Of a DNA stretch of 64,000 bases, positions 46,896 to 53,949 are shown in pieces. The position numbers were made by a program, and so were the translations under genes. Numbering within the stretch: position 1 is the first letter of the stretch; the number at the start of each line of letters is the position of its first letter. The notes under the pieces are model-generated. The model saw only the letters and a list, made by a program, of their open reading frames with translations, had not been told where the DNA came from and ran no database searches. This DNA is from Sulfuritalea sp. (GTDB taxonomy: Bacteria; Pseudomonadota; Gammaproteobacteria; Burkholderiales; Rhodocyclaceae), in the NCBI GenBank assembly GCA_030247575.1, contig JAOTRV010000007.1:62001-126000 (forward strand), read 5' to 3'.

Positions 46896-47375
46896 TCAGC
46901 GGCGTTGAATCAGGTCCAGATGAACCACCAGATGGGCCTCGTAAGGGCCCCACGTGTGCGGAATGACGTAGGCCGGCCCTGCGGCCAGCGTCGGAATTAC
47001 CGCGCCGTCGCGCACGCTGGATATCGGTGTCGCGATGTCCAGCCCTTCGCCGAAGTGCCGCCTGGCGCGCCCCGAAAGCATGTTGGCAATTTCCCCTGCC
47101 ACATCGAGAAAGTTCTCGTCCGACTGCTCCGCCTCCCCCATGGCCGAGAGAACTTCGGTCAAGAGGCCGCGCGGGGCCGAAAAACTTACTGCGCCGCGAA
47201 ATCCACCGGAAACCTGGATCACGCCGTTGAAGTCGTTCCACACGATTGCTTCGGGTCGATCGAGCATGTACGCCGTGCGCACCCGCGCCGGCCGCTGCGT
47301 CATGCGCTCGAAAAACGTCGAAATCGCTTCGGAAAACACCTGGATGTCCTCCGGGTTCAGGGCACGGTAGTTCAA
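46896..47375 (-). CDS. cheX: CheX-like response-regulator phosphatase
   Basis: 159 aa, single CheC/CheX fold. It contains the active-site helix ENFLDVAGEIANMLSGRARRHFGEG (about 86-110) with the conserved Glu-x2-Asn pattern, and the preceding GVIQVSGGFRGAVSFSAPRGL strands. CheX proteins dephosphorylate CheY-type regulators. Coupled (ATGA) to the receiver gene upstream, which is its likely target. Confidence 0.8.
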   Translation of the reverse strand: MNYRALNPEDIQVFSEAISTFFERMTQRPARVRTAYMLDRPEAIVWNDFNGVIQVSGGFRGAVSFSAPRGLLTEVLSAMGEAEQSDENFLDVAGEIANMLSGRARRHFGEGLDIATPISSVRDGAVIPTLAAGPAYVIPHTWGPYEAHLVVHLDLIQRR

Positions 47376-47743
47376 CTCATCAGCTCCAGCAGTGACTGAA
47401 TCATGGTTTCGTCCGAAAACGGCTTGTGCACGAAGCCGTGCGCACCCCTGGCGATCGCGCGCAAGGCGGTGGCCTTGTCCGACAATGCCGAAACGACCAG
47501 AATCCGCGTCTCGGGCAGGAGGCCTGCAATCTCGCCGATGCAGGTTTCGCCGTTCATGTGAGGCATGGTCAAGTCCATCGTGATGTAGTCGGGTCGCGTG
47601 CTCCGCGCCATCTCGACGGCCTTTCTGCCGTCGCCGGCGAGACCGACGATCTCGATTCCCGGCAAACGCGGATCGACCATCAGCCGTGCGATATGGTTGC
47701 GGATGATGTTGGAATCATCCACGATCAAAAGTCTGGATGTCAT
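47372..47743 (-). CDS. CheY-like single-domain response regulator
   Basis: 123 aa receiver only. Acidic pocket DD (about 10-11), phospho-acceptor Asp in YITMDLTMPHMNG (about 57), Thr/Ser switch in VVSALSDKA, and Lys in FVHKPFSD (about 108). The start at 47743 overlaps the upstream kinase stop (ATGA); five earlier in-frame codons are unlikely. No output domain, so it acts by binding a partner. Confidence 0.88.
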   Translation of the reverse strand: MTSRLLIVDDSNIIRNHIARLMVDPRLPGIEIVGLAGDGRKAVEMARSTRPDYITMDLTMPHMNGETCIGEIAGLLPETRILVVSALSDKATALRAIARGAHGFVHKPFSDETMIQSLLELMS

Positions 47744-49890
47744 GCAGTCGGACTCCATTGCAGAATGAATCGGGTGAAGCTCGAAGGCGTCGAGATGAGT
47801 TTGATGCGTGCCCCCGTTTCCCGGACCAGGGACTGCAGCACGTCGAGACCGACGCCCCGACCCGCGTGCTCATTGACTTCATCGGCAGTGGACATGCCGG
47901 GCTGAAAGATCGTCGCGATCACCTCGCGAACCGTCATCGCGGCGACCTCATGCTCCTGATAGCGGCCGCTTTCCACCAGCTTGCGGCGCAGTGCGCCGGC
48001 GTCGATGCCACGGCCGTCGTCCGTCACTTCCAGTTCGAGAACTCCCGCCCCGGCCTGGCGCACCTCGATGCGCACACTGCCTTCGGCTTTCTTTCCCGAT
48101 TGCAGACGCTCGCTCACGGACTCGATGCCATGAACCACGGCATTGCGCACCAGTTGCGGCAGACCCTCCTTGAGCAGACGCCGGAAGGCATCGGGCAGAA
48201 CATCGAGCGGAGCCAGAGAGGTCTCTACGCGCACTTTCTTGCCAAGATCCGCCGCGACAGCCAGGGTCAATTTCTGGATGCGCTGCATGGTGTGGTGAAT
48301 GTCCTCCTCCGTAACCGGGGACGCGTTCATCCTGTCCCCGGCGTATGCACCCAACCGGTCGACGATGCTGCGAACCTTGTACAACTCCTCGAGCAGTTCG
48401 CCGGTGCCGGTTGCCACGCCGATCAGGTCCTCGCCGCGCAGATCCAGCCTCTTGCGCAAGTTGCCGAGGGTTTCCTCGAACAAATGTGCCTGGCGGGTGA
48501 CGGTATGCAAGGCCAAGGCCGCGGCCTCGCCCTTGGTTGCGTGCACGATCCGAAAGATCCTGTTGATCAGCATGTTGTAGCTGCCGGGCCCGGGCTTGAT
48601 CAGCCGAAGCTCGTCGTTGATCTCCCCGAGGCCTGCCTCCGCACTGGCAAGAAACGCCGCGACTACCCCCGGGTCGTTCTCCAGGACACTCACCAGCAAG
48701 CCCATTCCGGTGCGAGAGCGTTCCTCGGCCAGTTCCAGTTCCCGTTCCAGGGCAACCTGCTGACTGATATCGACGGCGCTGACCAGCACGGCAGCAACGC
48801 CATCCTCCTGCTCGCCGAACACAGGATGGAAATCGAAACTGAGATAGACGGCCGGCTTGCCCTGTTGCTCGTCTGCCGTGATCTCGACGCGCTGCAAAGG
48901 ATTCAGCGACTTTACCAGTGCCACCTTGACCCGCTTGTTGAACAGCAGGCCGATGTATTCCCTGGCGGATTCGAGCGTCTCGTCCGATACCAGCGATGCC
49001 AGGACCTGCAAAAAGTCCGCACCCGGAGGCAAGGCACCCGGAAATATCGTCTCCAGGTGTTTCGAACGCTGGCTGCCGACCGTTCCATTGCGATCGATCA
49101 GGAACAGGCCTTCGCGCACGGTGGCCATGATCTGTTCTGTTTCGGCGCGTGCGAGATCGGCAACGCGATCGCTGCGACGCAGGCTGCGCAGCGTGTAAAC
49201 GACGATGAACAGGAAGCTGGTCAGCGCCAGACCGATCGCCAGTGTCTGAATGGTGCCGAGATTCTTCGCTCGCTCGGCGGCAGCAGTCTCCATCAGTTGC
49301 GTCAGGTCGTCAGCCAGTTGCATCAGGCGGACATTGTTGGCGTTCGACTTGATCAGCGCGGCCTGGACATCGGCAAGATCCGGCTGCTCCACGCTGCTGA
49401 CCGACTTGCTGATCTCGGCCATGGGCCGCCAGAACTTTTCGAACTTGGCCAGCAGCGCCAATTCTGCCGCGACCTGTGCCACCTGCGCGCTGGCGATCGA
49501 TCGAGCCAGCGCCGCCTCCAGGGCCAACGAGCTCTCCGAGATCTGCGCCTGGCTCGTCTGAATCGGGTCCCCGGCGGCAATTTCATGGGACAGCGAAAGG
49601 ACTGCCTTGGCATGCTGCTGGGTCAGGCCACGAATGGCTCCACTGTCCTTGATTCGCGCGCCGTCGTTGGCAAGCTGGACGGACAAGACGTAATTGACCG
49701 TAAATACGCCTACCGTGAGGAGGAAGAAAACGCCGATGGCAAGCAACAGAGCCCGGTACTTGCCGAAGAATGCCGAACGATTCGAATCCAATCGCAAACC
49801 CCAGAGTTGGTCAGGACAACCAGTTTGGGCTCCATGTTTGACGCTGAGGTGACAGGCGTGTTGGACATTTGTTGCGGCGCCGCCATGCAT
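47740..49890 (-). CDS. Membrane CheA-like histidine kinase with periplasmic sensor and internal Hpt-type domain
   Basis: 716 aa from the ATG at 49890. Two membrane helices (about 47-69 and 220-242) bracket a helical periplasmic domain. A PAS-like region follows (about 255-385), then an Hpt-like helix with the phospho-accepting His in IFRIVHATKGEAAAL (about 448), and a CheA-type ATPase domain (LPQLVRNAVVHGIES about 583; VTDDGRGID about 625; HAGRGVGLDVLQSLV about 677). No CheW-like P5 domain. The N-terminal 30 residues are poorly protein-like; a TTG at 49791 with GGGG 7 nt upstream is a good alternative start. It is divergent from the PhoB-controlled porin. Confidence 0.82.
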   Translation of the reverse strand: MHGGAATNVQHACHLSVKHGAQTGCPDQLWGLRLDSNRSAFFGKYRALLLAIGVFFLLTVGVFTVNYVLSVQLANDGARIKDSGAIRGLTQQHAKAVLSLSHEIAAGDPIQTSQAQISESSLALEAALARSIASAQVAQVAAELALLAKFEKFWRPMAEISKSVSSVEQPDLADVQAALIKSNANNVRLMQLADDLTQLMETAAAERAKNLGTIQTLAIGLALTSFLFIVVYTLRSLRRSDRVADLARAETEQIMATVREGLFLIDRNGTVGSQRSKHLETIFPGALPPGADFLQVLASLVSDETLESAREYIGLLFNKRVKVALVKSLNPLQRVEITADEQQGKPAVYLSFDFHPVFGEQEDGVAAVLVSAVDISQQVALERELELAEERSRTGMGLLVSVLENDPGVVAAFLASAEAGLGEINDELRLIKPGPGSYNMLINRIFRIVHATKGEAAALALHTVTRQAHLFEETLGNLRKRLDLRGEDLIGVATGTGELLEELYKVRSIVDRLGAYAGDRMNASPVTEEDIHHTMQRIQKLTLAVAADLGKKVRVETSLAPLDVLPDAFRRLLKEGLPQLVRNAVVHGIESVSERLQSGKKAEGSVRIEVRQAGAGVLELEVTDDGRGIDAGALRRKLVESGRYQEHEVAAMTVREVIATIFQPGMSTADEVNEHAGRGVGLDVLQSLVRETGARIKLISTPSSFTRFILQWSPTA

Positions 49891-49924
49891 GACCCGGCCG
49901 TCGCACAAGCTGCAATTGCGGCAA

Positions 49925-49969
49925 CCGTAACAGTTCTGTAACCGTCGGGTAATCAAGACAAAGAATAAT
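49925..49969 (+). promoter_or_regulatory. Three-unit PhoB box and -10 element of the porin gene
   Basis: Units CCGTAAC (49925), CTGTAAC (49936) and GGGTAAT (49947) in exact 11-bp phase, 10 bp, then AATAAT (49964-49969; 5 of 6 bases match TATAAT). The transcript should start near 49976, leaving an 84-nt leader. This is the clearest example of the set. Confidence 0.8.
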
Positions 49970-50059
49970 CGGGCATGTGCTCTACCCGGAAGGGCTGCCT
50001 TGCCGCAGCAAATCAGTGGTGCGTACGTAATTTCGATCATTCATCCTTTGGAGAAGTTC

Positions 50060-51151
50060 ATGAAGCAGAAACTCCTGGCAATAGCACTTGCCGGCCTGTC
50101 CGGCACCGCCTTCGCCCAGTCGACCGTCACCATCACCGGCCTGTTCGATACCGGCGTGCAAATGTTCAAGTCGGAAAGCCTCGGCGTCACCACCAAAACC
50201 AACCGCTGGGGCTCCTCCAGCAATACCGGCACCACCAACTTCACCTTCCTGGTCCAGGAAGACCTGGGCAACAACATGAAGGCGGGCCTGTTCCTCGAAA
50301 CCGACCCGACTGCCGGCACCGCCAACGTGGCAGGCGTGTGGAACAGCCAGAACTACCTCTGGGTTTCGGGCGGCTTCGGCAAGGTTTCGCTGGGCCTCAT
50401 GAACAACTTCGCCAACACCGCGGCCGGGACGGCACAGCCCTTCGGCACGGCCATGGGTGGCGGTTACTCCAGCGCCTTCGGTCGCCTCAACGGGGCCAAT
50501 GTCAGCAGCGGTCCGATTACCAACGTTGCTGCTTCCACCGCCGCCACCGCAGGCGCCTTTGCCGGCGCCCGCGACATTCGCGCCAACAACTCGATCAAGT
50601 GGGACAGCCCGAGCTTTTCCGGCTTCACCGCCGGCCTCCTGTATCGCTCGCCGAATTCCAATGGCAACGCCGCGGCGGATTCCGACGGCCAGACCCAAGT
50701 CGGCCTGAACTACAACAACGGCCCGATGAACGTCTCCTACGCGCACTCGAACATTCTGAGCAACGTCGCCGGCATCAACACCGGCGTGACAACGCACAAC
50801 CTGCTCGGCGCCAACTACAAGTTCGGTGCCGTGACGCTTTACGGCGGCTGGACCTCGTCGAAAAACACCGGTGTCGCCGCCCGTACCGTAGACGCGCGCT
50901 CATGGAACGTCGCCCTGAAGTGGCAAGCCACTCCCGCCCTTTCGGTCGCCGCCAACGTGCTGCGCTCCGACGACAAGATGGCCGCCGACCAGGATCGCGA
51001 CCTGAACAGCCTCGGTCTGGACTACGCCATGAGCAAGCGCACCACGGCCTATGTGCGCTGGGAAGGCGGCGACAACGACAAATCGGCCGTCACCGGCGCC
51101 AATGGCGGCAAGTTCAACCGCACCGCATTTGGTCTGAAGCACACCTTCTGA
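50060..51151 (+). CDS. Outer-membrane porin (general porin, phosphate-starvation type by context)
   Basis: 363 aa with a Sec signal peptide MKQKLLAIALAGLSGTAFA. The mature part begins QSTVTITGLFDTGVQMFKSE and ends GLKHTF, with the C-terminal Phe that marks outer-membrane beta-barrels of the betaproteobacterial porin family. It is predicted to be a 16-stranded trimer allowing small solutes in. GGAG sits about 6 nt before the ATG at 50060; the longer frame adds non-family residues. Its strong PhoB box suggests phosphate or phosphate-ester uptake. Confidence 0.85.
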   Translation: MKQKLLAIALAGLSGTAFAQSTVTITGLFDTGVQMFKSESLGVTTKTNRWGSSSNTGTTNFTFLVQEDLGNNMKAGLFLETDPTAGTANVAGVWNSQNYLWVSGGFGKVSLGLMNNFANTAAGTAQPFGTAMGGGYSSAFGRLNGANVSSGPITNVAASTAATAGAFAGARDIRANNSIKWDSPSFSGFTAGLLYRSPNSNGNAAADSDGQTQVGLNYNNGPMNVSYAHSNILSNVAGINTGVTTHNLLGANYKFGAVTLYGGWTSSKNTGVAARTVDARSWNVALKWQATPALSVAANVLRSDDKMAADQDRDLNSLGLDYAMSKRTTAYVRWEGGDNDKSAVTGANGGKFNRTAFGLKHTF

Positions 51152-51203
51152 TCGAACGTCGGCCATGCGCCGACAAGCTGCACCGATTGCATAGAGTCAA
51201 GTT

Positions 51204-51233
51204 GGGCCATCCCTTGCGGGTGGCCCTTTTTTT
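51204..51233 (+). terminator. Rho-independent terminator of the porin gene
   Basis: A GGGCCA/TGGCCC stem extended by CCC/GGG around a TTGC loop, followed by seven T residues (51227-51233). 52 bp after the porin stop. Confidence 0.85.
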
Positions 51234-51249
51234 GGCCCGAAGCATGAAC

Positions 51250-51276
51250 AAAAAGAGCGGGCTCGATGCCCGCTCT
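51250..51276 (-). terminator. Rho-independent terminator of the small lipoprotein gene
   Basis: A 9-bp stem AGAGCGGGC/GCCCGCTCT with a 5-nt loop; on the minus strand it is followed by TTTTGTTC. It closes the minus-strand lipoprotein transcript, converging on the porin terminator. Confidence 0.75.
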
Positions 51277-51349
51277 CCATCCGCAACGCTGCCGGCCGCG
51301 TCGCCGCCGCCGACCCCGCTGTCAGAAACTGCCCGGTGTCACTGCGCCT

Positions 51350-51586
51350 TCAATGCTTGCTGCCCATCCACTGCCCGACCTTGCCATCGGACGTCGCCTT
51401 GCAGGTAACGGCGACACCCGCAATGACAGCTTTCTCTTCGAGGTCGAAGAATTTTCCGTGATCGCCGGAATAGCACTGCGGATTCTTCCTGGCGGAAGGC
51501 GCGGCGGCGGATTTCTCGGGCGCGGCACCCTGACTGGCACAGGCCGACAGAAGCACAGCAATGGCAACGACGACGATAGAACGCAT
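51350..51586 (-). CDS. Small secreted lipoprotein
   Basis: 78 aa. Signal peptide with a lipobox-like LLSACAS (Cys near residue 17), a Ser/Ala/Pro linker, then a compact domain with two further cysteines (NPQCYSG, VTCKA) that could form a disulfide. GGAGGAG is 4-5 nt before the ATG at 51586, deciding this start over one nine codons upstream. Family not recognised. Confidence 0.7.
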   Translation of the reverse strand: MRSIVVVAIAVLLSACASQGAAPEKSAAAPSARKNPQCYSGDHGKFFDLEEKAVIAGVAVTCKATSDGKVGQWMGSKH

Positions 51587-51623
51587 AACTCCTCCAATGG
51601 GCGTGGGTGACAAACCCCGATTG

Positions 51624-52457
51624 TCATGTGCCGTCGTTACGATAGTGTTGCGCTCCGGTTACGCCACAGTCATCGCCCGCCGGAACCGTCCCGGCGCTGC
51701 CGGCAAGCCAGCGCGCAATTTCCCCGAGCACCCAGATGCCATCATCCAGCGGCAGGTCATGGCCGGCGACCGGATGGACCGCCAACGGCAAATCCCAGCA
51801 GGTGGCGAGCGCCTGAGAACAGCATGGGTCGACCAACGCATCCCCTGCGCCGGCAAGCAGCAGCATGCGTTCAAGCGGCGGCCGGCGCGGTGCGCGATAG
51901 CGCGCCGCTGCCAGCAGCTGGAGCAGCGCATTGCGCCGCGATACGGGATTCTGTCGCCGCCAATGGAGCCACTGTTCGATCACCGCCGCGGGATCCTGCT
52001 GCAGCCGCGTGGTGAGTTCCAGAATCGCCGTCTCGATTTCCCGATCGCTCGCCTTCGCGCCGAACAGGCGCAGCAGCCGCGGATAATTGGCCGGCCGCAG
52101 ACGTCGATGGAACGGGCTGAACGGCCGCAGGCTGGTGCCGATCAGCACCGCAGCGGCTACGTCGTCCGGATGGCGCTGCGCCCAGGCGACGGCCACCATC
52201 GCGCCGAGCGACATCGCCAGCACGCGACAGGGCGCGACACTGCCCAGTTGCGCAACCTCCGCGTGGCAGTAGTCAGCCATGGCTTCGACACTGTGCGGAC
52301 TACGCATCCCGTTGAGTTTGCCGTTGCCCGGCAGATCGAGACAGATTACCGGCGTACCGGGAAATGCCTCGCCAAGCCGTTGCGGAAAGTCGCCCCAATG
52401 ACGGGCTTCCCGTGTCAGGCCGCGCAGCAGTATCCAGGGGGCTGCGCCGGGACTCAC
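51624..52457 (-). CDS. Alpha/beta hydrolase
   Basis: 277 aa from a GTG start at 52457 that overlaps the stop of the peptidase gene (GTGA). Features: oxyanion-region LLRGLTREARHWGDFPQRL (about 9-27), CLDLPGNGKLN, nucleophile elbow AMSLGAMVAVAW (about 85-96), acid in LLAGAGDALVDP (about 219), and His in PVAGHDLPLDD (about 245). The much longer frame upstream runs through the peptidase gene and is not used. Substrate unknown. Confidence 0.72.
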   Translation of the reverse strand: MSPGAAPWILLRGLTREARHWGDFPQRLGEAFPGTPVICLDLPGNGKLNGMRSPHSVEAMADYCHAEVAQLGSVAPCRVLAMSLGAMVAVAWAQRHPDDVAAAVLIGTSLRPFSPFHRRLRPANYPRLLRLFGAKASDREIETAILELTTRLQQDPAAVIEQWLHWRRQNPVSRRNALLQLLAAARYRAPRRPPLERMLLLAGAGDALVDPCCSQALATCWDLPLAVHPVAGHDLPLDDGIWVLGEIARWLAGSAGTVPAGDDCGVTGAQHYRNDGT

Positions 52458-53479
52458 GGCTGCAAACCGCCATACCAGCGCTGCATGGCCCCCTTGTGAT
52501 GCGACTCGCGCGCCTTGTCCCGCGGCAGCCACAGGGCGTTGCCGCTGGCGGCACGGGTCATGAAATCGAGCCAGGCCAGATGACGGCGCAACACCCGCTG
52601 CCGGCGATGCTCGATCAGCGGATTGAACATGCCCTGCCGCGAGAACAGTTGCCGCGGATTCTTCTTGACCCACAGCCAGGAGCCCATTTCCAGGGTCAGC
52701 GGCAGAAACACGCGGTCCGGACTTTGCAGCGCGCGCAGGTAGAGGTAATCCCACAGGTCGCCGTGCGCCAGATACTGGCGGCTCTGCGGTTCGAACACAT
52801 AGCGATGGTGACTGTGCGTCTGGTCGAGAATTTCCAGCAGCGCGTGCATTTCCGCCAGATGCGGAATCGGCTGGGCAGTATGGGCGTAGGGAAACCAGAT
52901 GCGGTCGTCGAGACCGAACCCGGAATGGCAATCGACGACCATGCTGAAGCGATGGCAGAGCAGCTCCTCATCGACGATCCGGCAAACGGCGGCGGCCTCC
53001 GCCTCCATCGGCCCGGCGGCGGCGCCGCGATACCACGGCAGGCGCGGACCGAGCCGGTGCCCGCCGATCAGGAACGGCACCTTCTCGCTCGATTCCAGCG
53101 GTGCGTTGCGCATCAGGTCCACCCCCTGCGGGTTGGCGCGCGTGCGCCGCCACATGCCGCCGGGATTGACTGCCGGCACGAATACCAGCCGCAGATGCTC
53201 CAGCTGGCGCTGCAGCGTGATGTCCCAGCGCAGCCGGCTGACGATGCTTTGCAGGTAGGCGAGGACGACCTGGGCGCCGATGCTTTCCAGGCCATGGACG
53301 CCGCCGAAGATGCCGATGGCAGGCACAGCGGTATCCCGGCTGCCCAGCGCGATGGCGCGCAACGGCAGACTCCGGTCGCCGCAAGAGATGTCGCACAGGG
53401 TTCGCACCTCGATGCCGGCACCGCCGGCATCGACAATCCGCTCCAGTTCGTCGAGTTCGTGAATGCCCGTCCGCATCAT
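52454..53479 (-). CDS. M14-family zinc carboxypeptidase-like protein
   Basis: 341 aa. Zinc ligands fit HxxE...H: GGVHGLESIGA (about 59-69) and DCHSGFGLD (about 180). The substrate-carboxylate region NPGGMWRRTRANPQGVDLMRNAP (about 105-127) and a possible catalytic Glu in LTLEMGSWLWVKK (about 270) are present. Related to aspartoacylase/AGC-type M14 enzymes. No signal peptide, so cytoplasmic. Start at MMRTGIHELDEL (53479), Shine-Dalgarno weak. Coupled to the hydrolase gene downstream. Confidence 0.75.
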   Translation of the reverse strand: MMRTGIHELDELERIVDAGGAGIEVRTLCDISCGDRSLPLRAIALGSRDTAVPAIGIFGGVHGLESIGAQVVLAYLQSIVSRLRWDITLQRQLEHLRLVFVPAVNPGGMWRRTRANPQGVDLMRNAPLESSEKVPFLIGGHRLGPRLPWYRGAAAGPMEAEAAAVCRIVDEELLCHRFSMVVDCHSGFGLDDRIWFPYAHTAQPIPHLAEMHALLEILDQTHSHHRYVFEPQSRQYLAHGDLWDYLYLRALQSPDRVFLPLTLEMGSWLWVKKNPRQLFSRQGMFNPLIEHRRQRVLRRHLAWLDFMTRAASGNALWLPRDKARESHHKGAMQRWYGGLQP

Positions 53480-53548
53480 GGCAGGAGGATAACGCAAGCA
53501 TCCGCGAATTATTCGATGGCTGTCCCGATTTGGCGCGGCCTGCACGAT

Positions 53549-53593
53549 TTGTCATGCAGCTGAAAACTATCTGCAACACACCGCGCCTATGTT
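53549..53593 (+). promoter_or_regulatory. Three-unit PhoB box and -10 element ahead of two small ORFs and the EAL gene
   Basis: Units TTGTCAT (53549), CTGAAAA (53560) and CTGCAAC (53571) every 11 bp, then 10 bp, then TATGTT (53588-53593). The transcript is predicted to start near 53600, 29 nt before the first small ORF. Confidence 0.72.
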
Positions 53594-53628
53594 GCGGGTT
53601 GCCGCCACAACCAGGAAGGGAATCCGCC

Positions 53629-53718
53629 ATGCAAGCCCTGATCGACCGACTCTTCAACGACATCGACCGCATGTTCGACGACCGATGGGTGGTGATCTGG
53701 CTGCTGGACGATTTTTGA
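53629..53718 (+). CDS. Predicted 29-residue peptide, first ORF of the Pho-controlled EAL operon
   Basis: Begins MQALIDRLFNDIDRMFDD and ends in a hydrophobic WVVIWLLDDF. The ATG has a strong GGAAGGGAA ribosome site 6-7 nt upstream and sits at a normal distance from the predicted PhoB-dependent start. The N-terminal part would form an acidic amphipathic helix, the C terminus a short membrane-seeking stretch. No homologue is recalled; it could be a leader peptide or a small functional protein. Confidence 0.5.
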   Translation: MQALIDRLFNDIDRMFDDRWVVIWLLDDF

Positions 53719-53769
53719 ACGGGAGCCCACGCTCCGCCAAAGCAGATACACGGACATATCAGCAACATC

Positions 53770-53895
53770 ATGACGCGCCGCTCGAGCGCCCTTGCCGCAC
53801 TGGCTCTGATCAGCACCCTGCTCTGGGGTGCGATTGAACTTCTGGCCCTGCTTCGCTCGCGCTGGAACGACCGCCACCGCCCCCGCAGCGGCTAG
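53770..53895 (+). CDS. Predicted 41-residue single-span membrane peptide
   Basis: Positively charged start MTRRSS, one hydrophobic helix (ALAALALISTLLWGAIELLALL, about 7-28), then a basic tail SRWNDRHRPRSG, suggesting an N-in or N-out mini membrane protein. It lies 51 bp after the 29-residue ORF and 54 bp before the EAL protein, in the same predicted transcript. Ribosome site is weak (no clear GGAG). Coding status is plausible, not proven. Confidence 0.42.
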   Translation: MTRRSSALAALALISTLLWGAIELLALLRSRWNDRHRPRSG

Positions 53896-53949
53896 CCCAC
53901 TTGCCTGCGGCAAGCAATGCCGCTATTTCACTGAGAGGCCCAGAACAAC

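Noticed and set aside
52458..52931. Upstream extension of the alpha/beta hydrolase frame to 435 codons
   Set aside because: The extension runs antiparallel in frame register through the M14 peptidase gene; a GTG start overlapping the peptidase stop gives a normal hydrolase length.
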